Origin: Rhodobacter sp.
GTDB lineage: Bacteria; Pseudomonadota; Alphaproteobacteria; Rhodobacterales; Rhodobacteraceae
Direction: 5' to 3'
NCBI GenBank assembly: GCA_027482795.1
Contig: JAIXVS010000185.1
Span: 1-9,607, forward strand
DNA: 9,607 nt
Shown here: positions 1 to 4,850 of the stretch, in pieces
Position numbering within the stretch: the stretch's first letter is position 1
How the letters are laid out: each line of letters opens with the position of its first letter
Notes under the pieces: generated by a model
Told to the model about the DNA's origin: nothing
The model's database searches: none
The model's input: only the letters and a program-made list of their open reading frames with translations
Program-made: the position numbers and the translations under genes

Positions 1-569
1 CCCATCATGCAGCAGGCGAGTGTCGCCGCCGCCAGCGAGGGCAGGCCGAGCGACACGATCTCGGCGCGGCGCTCCGGGCACATGGCGCAGAGGCCGCCCA
101 GCATGATCCCGACCGACACCAGCGACGCCGCGCTGACCCAGCCTGCAAAAATGCCAAGCGGGGCCGATAGGATCCAGCGATCACCCCCCGTATCGGCGCG
201 CAGAAAAGCAGTTATGGCAAAAACCGCCATCACCAAAATAACCGCCGTGGCCAGCAGCGGGGTTGATGCCGCCAGAAACAGCCAAAGGCTGCCCATGGCC
301 ATCGCCGCAATCAGGGCAGGGCGGGTGATGCGCCACGCGGGGTGATCGGCGCGCGCCCACAGCCCAAAGGCGGCGCTGGCCAGCAGCCACAGAAAAATCA
401 CCCCCCAAATCGAAAAGGCATATCCAGCTGGTTGCACCGCATGGCGTTCGATTGCGACAGGCAACTGCCCCGCCGCATAGCCGCGAAATTCGGGCGCAAA
501 GGCGGGGGCGGCGGCAAAGGCCAGCCCAATGGCCAAGGTCAGTGCGGGGGGGATGTATTTTGTGTTCAT
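1..569 (-). CDS. TspO/MBR-related tryptophan-rich membrane protein, N-terminal part (C-terminus off the left edge)
   Basis: An open minus-strand frame runs from an ATG at 569 through the left edge: 189 codons with no stop, starting MNTKYIPPALTLAIG. It is almost entirely hydrophobic, with membrane segments at about residues 8-24, 50-70, 83-100, 102-122 and 132-158, and a sixth beginning near 170. The segment AGYAFSIWGVIFLW (residues 48-61) carries the FSIWG signature of the multi-pass proteins usually annotated as tryptophan-rich sensory protein or TspO/MBR-related; Trp is frequent (55, 61, 71, 79, 96, 132, 144). Upstream, the frame holds no other Met before a stop at 600-602, so 569 is the start; the ribosome site is weak (G-runs only). 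In classical TspO the ligands are tetrapyrroles and sterols, but this branch has no settled function. It is transcribed away from the RTX gene, so a functional link is unlikely. Another uncharacterised multi-pass family remains possible. Confidence 0.65.
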   Translation of the reverse strand, partial: MNTKYIPPALTLAIGLAFAAAPAFAPEFRGYAAGQLPVAIERHAVQPAGYAFSIWGVIFLWLLASAAFGLWARADHPAWRITRPALIAAMAMGSLWLFLAASTPLLATAVILVMAVFAITAFLRADTGGDRWILSAPLGIFAGWVSAASLVSVGIMLGGLCAMCPERRAEIVSLGLPSLAAATLACCMM

Positions 570-829
570 ACCCCAATACGCCCCAAAACCTGCCAGCGAT
601 CAAGGCCCGATTGGCATCTGGCCCCGTTTTGCGGCCCAAACGCGCGCAAAGCGGGCCGCCAATGCCCCCCGCATCCGTGCAAAATCTTTGCCCTGCGCAA
701 AAATGCGAAATTATTTTTTCACAGGCCAGCGGGCGGTAAGTGCGAAATGCGCCCTAACGCGCTGAGTTAAAACCATTTCCCCGCGCAATCACCGCCGCAA
801 TCCATCTTTACCAAATCTTAATACTTCGT

Positions 830-858
830 TTGCTCGAATCAATATGCATTAGTATACA
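830..858 (+). promoter_or_regulatory. Candidate sigma-70-type promoter for RTX protein A
   Basis: TTGCTC (830-835) and TATACA (853-858) resemble -35 and -10 boxes with a 17-bp spacer. They lie in the AT-rich stretch about 50 bp before the start codon. A GAATC site (836-840), which is a GANTC target for the CcrM methylase of alphaproteobacteria, sits directly after the -35 box. The -35 match is imperfect (TTGCTC against TTGACA) and a second -10-like TATAAA lies at 862-867, so the exact boxes are uncertain. Confidence 0.4.
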
Positions 859-894
859 TTCTATAAACCATATTGCCTTGACCCCAAAAAAGTT

Positions 895-898
895 AGGA
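895..898 (+). promoter_or_regulatory. Shine-Dalgarno site that fixes the start of RTX protein A
   Basis: AGGA at 895-898 is followed by a 6-base spacer and ATG at 905. The frame is open upstream to a TTG at 830, but those extra 25 residues lack a ribosome site and overlap the candidate promoter. The ATG also gives an N-terminus (MTNFTIADKDYRT) resembling that of the paralogue (MANITVGSSTTR). Confidence 0.75.
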
Positions 899-904
899 TC
901 CTTG

Positions 905-3085
905 ATGACAAACTTTACGATTGCAGATAAAGACTACCGCACGACGTTCTTCGGCTCGACGGTGGCTGAAGCCCTGACAACTGGCGCCCATACCGTTACA
1001 GTTGCCGCAGGCGGTTTGCTGCATGTGACAGATACCTCGCTTATGACACTGTCGGCGGGCATTTTTGCCCAAGGCAATAACGTCAATAATGCCGTTTGGA
1101 CGCTGAATATCAACGGCAGCGTTGATTTGCGTGATGGCGGGGCCCCCAGCAGCACAGATGCGGCGGCAGGCGCGGGGCTGTTTAACGGCTTTGGCGTTAC
1201 GTCCAACACGGTGAACGTTGGCGTAGAAGGCACGCTTTATGGCGGCGACTATGGCCTGATCTCTACCGCACGCGGCACAATCACCAACAATGGTTTGATT
1301 TCTGGCGGATCGACGGGCATTTACTTTGGGTCTGGCGCCATTTTTGATATTGCAACCAAACTGGGGACGGGCGGCGGCACGAACCTGAATGCTTGGACGA
1401 ACGGCGCATCGACCGCTGCCGTTACCATCACCAACACTGTCACGGGTGTTATTTCTGGCCCATCCTTTTCTGTTGCTGGAACTACACTCTACGCAGGCTC
1501 GGGTATTTTGTCGCACGGGTTCAACACGCTGACCCTGAACAATTCGGGTGTGATCGGCGGCGGTGGTACGTCGCTGAATGACCCACTGGTGACCGACATC
1601 AACCTTTACACGGGCGCGGTGTATACGGCAGGCAGATTGGCCATGACCAATACCGCTACGGGTGTGGTTTATGGAAATCTGTCCAGCGGATGGCACAGCA
1701 ACACCATCACCAATGCAGGCTATATTGATGGCTTGGTCGAAGTGAAGATCGCCTTTGATACCGCAACAGGCCGCATCGATGGCAACCGCGATGGCGATTT
1801 CAACGATACAGTGGCGGGCGCAACGGGGGTTGATGTTCTTATTTCCAGCCTGACGGGCCTGACGCTGACAAATTCTGGCATCATTCAAGGCGATGATGAC
1901 AGGCTTTCACTGCCAGACGTTCGGGGGACTACGAAATTTGCGGTGATCGGTGCGGCCACCCGCGATGTGGTGACAAATTCGGGCACCATCGGCGATGCGG
2001 TTCACCTGCAAGGCGGCAATGACACCATCACCAACACGGGCGCAATTGGAAGCGCCGTGTATATGGGCGAGGGCGATGATCGGCTGACCAATTCTGGCAG
2101 CATTGTGTCAGCGTCATTCGTGCCATCGCCCATGTTTGATCGTCTATCCCCTGGGCAGTTCCAGACCTTTTACACAAATCCCGATGCGTTTTCCTTCCAA
2201 ACCGGGGTGATGATGGGGGCTGGCAATGATATGCTCACCAACACGGGCGGGATTGGTGCCATTATTTCCATGGGCACGGGCAACGACACCATGACAGGCG
2301 GCGCGCGCGCCGAATATGTACAAGAAGATGATGGGCTTGATCGCTATACGCTGGGGGCAGGATCTGATTATGCCTTTGTCGGCCAAGATGATCTGTTTAA
2401 CGATACCATCGATGGCGGGCTTGGCAATGATTTGATCAGACTGGGCGATGATGGGGATGGATGGCTGCTGAACCTGACAACGGGAACGTTGCGCCAAAAC
2501 AATATCATCGAGGGGGTCGCAACGCTGTCGACCAATACCGACAGTATTGTGGGCTTTGAACAGGTGATTGGCGGCGCGGATAATGACACCATCGTTGGCA
2601 GCCTGCGTGCAGAAACCATTTCGGGCGGCGCTGGCAATGACAGCATCATAGGCGGCGCTGGCAAAGACGTGCTATATGGCAATGCCTTTTCTAATGGTTT
2701 TGCTCCTCCAGACCGCGGCGATGATGTGTTTGTCTTCAATGCCGCCGCCGAAAGCGGCACCACCCGCGCGACCCGCGATGTGATTATGGACTTTATCCAA
2801 ACCGATGACAGAATTCATCTGAATTTTGATGCCAATACCTTGGTAACCGGAGTGCAGACGTCGTTTGACTATACGGGCATCCAATATGGCGGATTCACCC
2901 GCGAGGGTGAGGGTACTGCCGCACGGTTTAACGCGGGCGAATTGCGCTTTCATTACGAAGCGGGCAATACCATTCTGCGCGGCGATACCAATGGCGATGG
3001 TCTGGCCGATTTCTCAATCGAAATTCGCGGGCAGCATCAACTGACCATCAATGATTTTGTAACACCGCCTCCGATTATTGGCTGA
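905..3085 (+). CDS. RTX-type calcium-binding beta-solenoid protein A (putative type I secreted surface protein)
   Basis: The predicted protein has 726 residues, is acidic, Gly/Asn/Asp/Thr-rich and cysteine-free, and has no Sec signal peptide. Order of regions: residues 1-120, an N-terminal region shared with protein B (TTGAHTVTV at 25-33); 121-330, beta-solenoid rungs such as GTITNNGLISGG, LTLNNSGVIGGG and LTLTNSGIIQG; 292-301, an acidic DxNxDGDFxD loop; 353-463, mixed rungs joining TN-x-G-x-I to G-x-G-N/D-D turns; 500-591, canonical RTX nonapeptides (GGLGNDLIR, GGAGNDSII); 605-726, a serralysin-like C-terminal region with DDVFVF, TRDVIMDF and DTNGDGLADF, ending IIG. RTX repeats bind calcium and fold after export; C-terminal signals of this kind are used by type I secretion (family knowledge). 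A role in adhesion or biofilm is inference. No protease motif HExxH or other catalytic signature was found. It has its own promoter region and terminator, so it is probably monocistronic. Confidence 0.88.
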   Translation: MTNFTIADKDYRTTFFGSTVAEALTTGAHTVTVAAGGLLHVTDTSLMTLSAGIFAQGNNVNNAVWTLNINGSVDLRDGGAPSSTDAAAGAGLFNGFGVTSNTVNVGVEGTLYGGDYGLISTARGTITNNGLISGGSTGIYFGSGAIFDIATKLGTGGGTNLNAWTNGASTAAVTITNTVTGVISGPSFSVAGTTLYAGSGILSHGFNTLTLNNSGVIGGGGTSLNDPLVTDINLYTGAVYTAGRLAMTNTATGVVYGNLSSGWHSNTITNAGYIDGLVEVKIAFDTATGRIDGNRDGDFNDTVAGATGVDVLISSLTGLTLTNSGIIQGDDDRLSLPDVRGTTKFAVIGAATRDVVTNSGTIGDAVHLQGGNDTITNTGAIGSAVYMGEGDDRLTNSGSIVSASFVPSPMFDRLSPGQFQTFYTNPDAFSFQTGVMMGAGNDMLTNTGGIGAIISMGTGNDTMTGGARAEYVQEDDGLDRYTLGAGSDYAFVGQDDLFNDTIDGGLGNDLIRLGDDGDGWLLNLTTGTLRQNNIIEGVATLSTNTDSIVGFEQVIGGADNDTIVGSLRAETISGGAGNDSIIGGAGKDVLYGNAFSNGFAPPDRGDDVFVFNAAAESGTTRATRDVIMDFIQTDDRIHLNFDANTLVTGVQTSFDYTGIQYGGFTREGEGTAARFNAGELRFHYEAGNTILRGDTNGDGLADFSIEIRGQHQLTINDFVTPPPIIG
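1778..1807 (+). other. DxNxDG calcium-loop motif in protein A
   Basis: Residues 292-301 read DGNRDGDFND, with Asp/Asn at loop positions 1, 3, 5 and 7 and Gly at 6, as in EF-hand-like or FG-GAP-like calcium loops. The same loop occurs at the matching place in protein B. There is no acidic residue at position 12, so it is not a full EF-hand. Confidence 0.55.
1961..2104 (+). repeat. Hybrid solenoid/RTX rung repeats in protein A
   Basis: Residues 353-400 hold successive units of about 19-20 residues: DVVTNSGTIGDAVHLQGGND, then DTITNTGAIGSAVYMGEGDD, then DRLTNSGSIVSA. Each joins a beta-rung (TN-S/T-G-x-I) to an RTX-like G-x-G-N/D-D turn. A further unit follows at residues 438-463 after an aromatic-rich loop. 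The DNA copies have diverged, so this is a protein repeat and not a recent DNA duplication. Confidence 0.75.
2570..2677 (+). repeat. RTX nonapeptide block in protein A
   Basis: Residues 556-591 contain tandem GGxGxDxUx-type units: GGADNDTIV, GSLRAETIS, GGAGNDSII and GGAGKDVLY. The second lacks the glycine-aspartate turn. This is the standard calcium-binding parallel beta-roll repeat and sits just before the C-terminal secretion region. Confidence 0.85.
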
Positions 3086-3108
3086 TCTGCGGTTGAACTT
3101 ACAAAGAT

Positions 3109-3142
3109 AAAACCCCCGCAATCTGGGATTGCGGGGGTTTTT
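3109..3142. terminator. Hairpin terminator shared by RTX protein A and serS
   Basis: The arms AAAACCCCCGCAAT (3109-3122) and ATTGCGGGGGTTTT (3128-3141) are perfectly complementary around the loop CTGGG, and a T-run follows. The left A-run supplies the matching T-run on the minus strand. It lies 23 bp past the protein A stop and 33 bp past the serS stop, so it can end transcription in both directions. Confidence 0.92.
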
Positions 3143-3175
3143 AATTGGCAGGTCAATATCGCGGGCCGTAGGCGT

Positions 3176-4462
3176 TTAGATCAGCGCGCCATCCGCCGCC
3201 AGCCGTGTTTTCCCGCCCAAATAGGCGTGCAATGCGGCGGGCAGATCAACCGACCCATCCGCCTGCTGCCCATTTTCCAAAACCGCAATCAGGCAGCGGC
3301 CCACGGCAAGGCCCGATCCGTTCAACGTGGCCACAAATTCGGGCTTTGATGCCGTTTTCACCCGCGCGTTCATGCGCCGCGCTTGGAAGGTTCCGCAGGT
3401 GGAGACCGAACTGATTTCACGGTATTTGTTCTGCCCTGGCAACCACGCCTCTAGATCATGGGTTTTTTGCGCGCCAAATCCCATATCGCCCGTGCACAGA
3501 ACAACTGTACGATATGGGATGTCCAGCGCCTCCAGCACGGCCTGCGCGCAGGCTGTCATGCGGTCATGTTCGGCCAGCGCCTGATCTGGCGCGCAAATGG
3601 TCACCATTTCGACCTTTTCGAATTGGTGTTGGCGCAGCATCCCCGTGGTATCGCGCCCCGCAGAGCCCGCTTCGGAACGGAAACATTGCGACAGGGCGGT
3701 CAGGCGCAGTGGCAATTTGGAAGGTTCCAAAACCTCATTCGCCACGGTATTGGTCAGGGTCACTTCCGATGTGGGGATCAGCCACCAGCCATTGGTGGTT
3801 TGATAGCTGTCTTCGGCGAATTTGGGCAGTTGGTTGGTGCCATACATCGCCTCTTCCTTCACCAGAACAGGCGTCCAAGTTTCCTGCAACCCATGCTGAT
3901 TCACATGCAAATCCAGCATAAATTGGCCCAAAGCGCGGTGCAGGCGGGCAATCGCCCCGCGCAAAATCACAAACCGCGTGCCCGACAGTTTGGCGGCGCA
4001 TTCAAAATCTAGCCCTGCCTTGGCGGCGGGAATATCAAAATGCTCTAGCGGGCGAAAATCGAATGTGCGGGACGTGCCCCAAGTGCGAATTTCCACATTG
4101 CCGCCCTCATCCGCGCCAAAGGGAACCTCGTCCAGCGGCAGGTTGGGAATGCGCATCAGCATATCGCGCAACTGAACGTCCTTTTGCGCGGCCTCTTCGG
4201 TTTTTGCGGCAATCTCGGCCTTCGAGAGGGCGACGCTGGCGCGCAGGCGGTCAAATTCGGCGTCGTCGCCGCGCGCCTTTGCCGCGCCCACGTCTTTGGC
4301 CGCCAGATTGGCTGCGGCCTGCGCGGTTTCGGCGGCCAAAATCGCCGCGCGCCGTGCATTGTCCAGCGCCAGAATATCGCCCGACTGCGCAGGCAACCCG
4401 CGCCGCGCCAAGGCTGCGTCAAAGGCATCAGGAAGGTCGCGGATGTATTTGATATCGTGCAT
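3176..4462 (-). CDS. serS: Seryl-tRNA synthetase
   Basis: This 428-residue protein has the usual length of bacterial SerRS. The enzyme charges tRNA-Ser (and tRNA-Sec where present) with serine in the cytoplasm, via seryl-adenylate. Residues 1-105 form the N-terminal arm, with Ala/Lys/Glu-rich heptads typical of the coiled coil that binds the tRNA long variable arm. The catalytic class II core follows: GTRFVILRG (161-169) near motif 1, the serine-binding TSE at 231-233 in WWLIPTSEVTLTN, motif 2 as FRSEAGSAGRDTTG (261-274), FQARRMNAR (359-367), and motif 3 as NGSGLAVGRCLIAVLENGQQ (381-400). All key motifs are intact. The ATG at 4462 is preceded by AGG with a 6-base spacer. No T-box or other leader was recognised. 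It converges on protein A and diverges from protein B; neither is functionally related to it. Confidence 0.97.
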   Translation of the reverse strand: MHDIKYIRDLPDAFDAALARRGLPAQSGDILALDNARRAAILAAETAQAAANLAAKDVGAAKARGDDAEFDRLRASVALSKAEIAAKTEEAAQKDVQLRDMLMRIPNLPLDEVPFGADEGGNVEIRTWGTSRTFDFRPLEHFDIPAAKAGLDFECAAKLSGTRFVILRGAIARLHRALGQFMLDLHVNQHGLQETWTPVLVKEEAMYGTNQLPKFAEDSYQTTNGWWLIPTSEVTLTNTVANEVLEPSKLPLRLTALSQCFRSEAGSAGRDTTGMLRQHQFEKVEMVTICAPDQALAEHDRMTACAQAVLEALDIPYRTVVLCTGDMGFGAQKTHDLEAWLPGQNKYREISSVSTCGTFQARRMNARVKTASKPEFVATLNGSGLAVGRCLIAVLENGQQADGSVDLPAALHAYLGGKTRLAADGALI

Positions 4463-4751
4463 GGCTCACCTGTGATTTTGCGGTGTGATACTGCATTTGC
4501 CCCGCGCGCGAAAGGGCTTGCTGCGCGGCGCCAGATGCGCCCAGCACGGCAAAGTAGTTTTATCTGTGGCCCGCGCAGGACCAATTCCAAAGCGCGCCGC
4601 GCCTGGCAAAATCGGCCACAAACGCTGCCCTGTGCATGTGACAGACGGCCGCCCAAATCGGGATGCACAGCTGCATTTTAAGTGATTGATTTACATATGC
4701 AAAAAAGATTATTTCCAACCAGGCCCAGCCCGCCGCCCAGAAATCAAAACA

Positions 4752-4767
4752 TTAACGATTGATTAAC
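4752..4767 (+). promoter_or_regulatory. CtrA-type binding box upstream of RTX protein B
   Basis: TTAA (4752-4755), seven bases, then TTAAC (4763-4767) is an exact match to the CtrA consensus TTAA-N7-TTAAC. The two half-sites, TTAACGAT and TTAACAAT, each differ by one base from the TTAACCAT half-site and are 11 bp apart, one helical turn. The box ends 83 bp before the protein B start codon. A -10-like TTAAGT at 4780-4785 sits at a distance typical of CtrA-activated promoters, where the box overlaps the -35 region. That CtrA acts here, and as an activator, is inference. Confidence 0.6.
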
Positions 4768-4839
4768 AATGGCCATCTGTTAAGTCATTCATCCAAGAGT
4801 TGCAGCATAATCGCGTCGATTCGTAATCGGCTCAATCAC

Positions 4840-4844
4840 GGGAG
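4840..4844 (+). promoter_or_regulatory. Shine-Dalgarno site of RTX protein B
   Basis: GGGAG with a 6-base spacer (TATATA) precedes the ATG at 4851. The spacing is the same as for protein A. Confidence 0.75.
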
Positions 4845-4850
4845 TATATA

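Larger units (their letters stand above)
570..904. other. Divergent intergenic region between the TspO-like gene and RTX protein A
   Basis: This 335-bp gap has no convincing gene. The half near the TspO-like gene is GC-rich; the last 150 bases before protein A are AT-rich, as expected for a promoter. An 8-base direct repeat, TGCGAAAT, occurs at 704-711 and 741-748, and a short A/T run follows the first copy; neither forms a recognisable operator. No tRNA-like fold or CRISPR repeat was seen. Confidence 0.6.
4463..4850. other. Divergent intergenic region between serS and RTX protein B
   Basis: The gap is 388 bp. The serS-proximal 200 bp are GC-rich and contain no gene I can support; short open frames here continue into antisense of serS and look incidental. 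From about 4678 the sequence turns AT-rich and carries the CtrA-type box, a GATTC (GANTC) site at 4818-4822 and the protein B ribosome site. A weak sigma-70-like pair, TTGCAG (4800-4805) and TAATCG (4824-4829) with an 18-bp gap, is a second possible promoter for protein B. I could not place a convincing serS promoter. Confidence 0.55.

Noticed and set aside
181..639. 152-codon minus-strand frame overlapping the TspO-like gene
   Set aside because: It is a different frame from the membrane protein, and its translation has no domain character. The frame from 569 gives clear membrane helices and the FSIWG motif.
704..748. Direct repeat TGCGAAAT, considered as an operator
   Set aside because: Eight bases, two copies and 37-bp spacing with no symmetry are compatible with chance.
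818..833. CtrA-like box before protein A (TTAA-N7-TTTGC)
   Set aside because: The second half-site matches only three of five bases, which is not enough to call.
830..904. Longer start for protein A at TTG 830
   Set aside because: There is no ribosome site, the extra 25 residues are unlike the paralogue, and they overlap the promoter candidate. ATG 905 has AGGA at ideal spacing.
893..1888. 331-codon open frame antisense to protein A
   Set aside because: It is a shadow of the repetitive coding strand: Cys- and Arg-rich, low-complexity translation with no recognisable domain. The same applies to the antisense frames at 2144-2953 and 7187-8087.
4156..4681. Open frames on both strands across the serS start and upstream gap
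   Set aside because: They are Arg/Pro/Ala-rich translations typical of non-coding frames in GC-rich DNA, and they mostly overlap serS.
4678..4694. A further TTAA-containing possible CtrA site (TTAAGTGATTGATTTAC)
   Set aside because: The second half lacks TTAA and the spacing is off by one.
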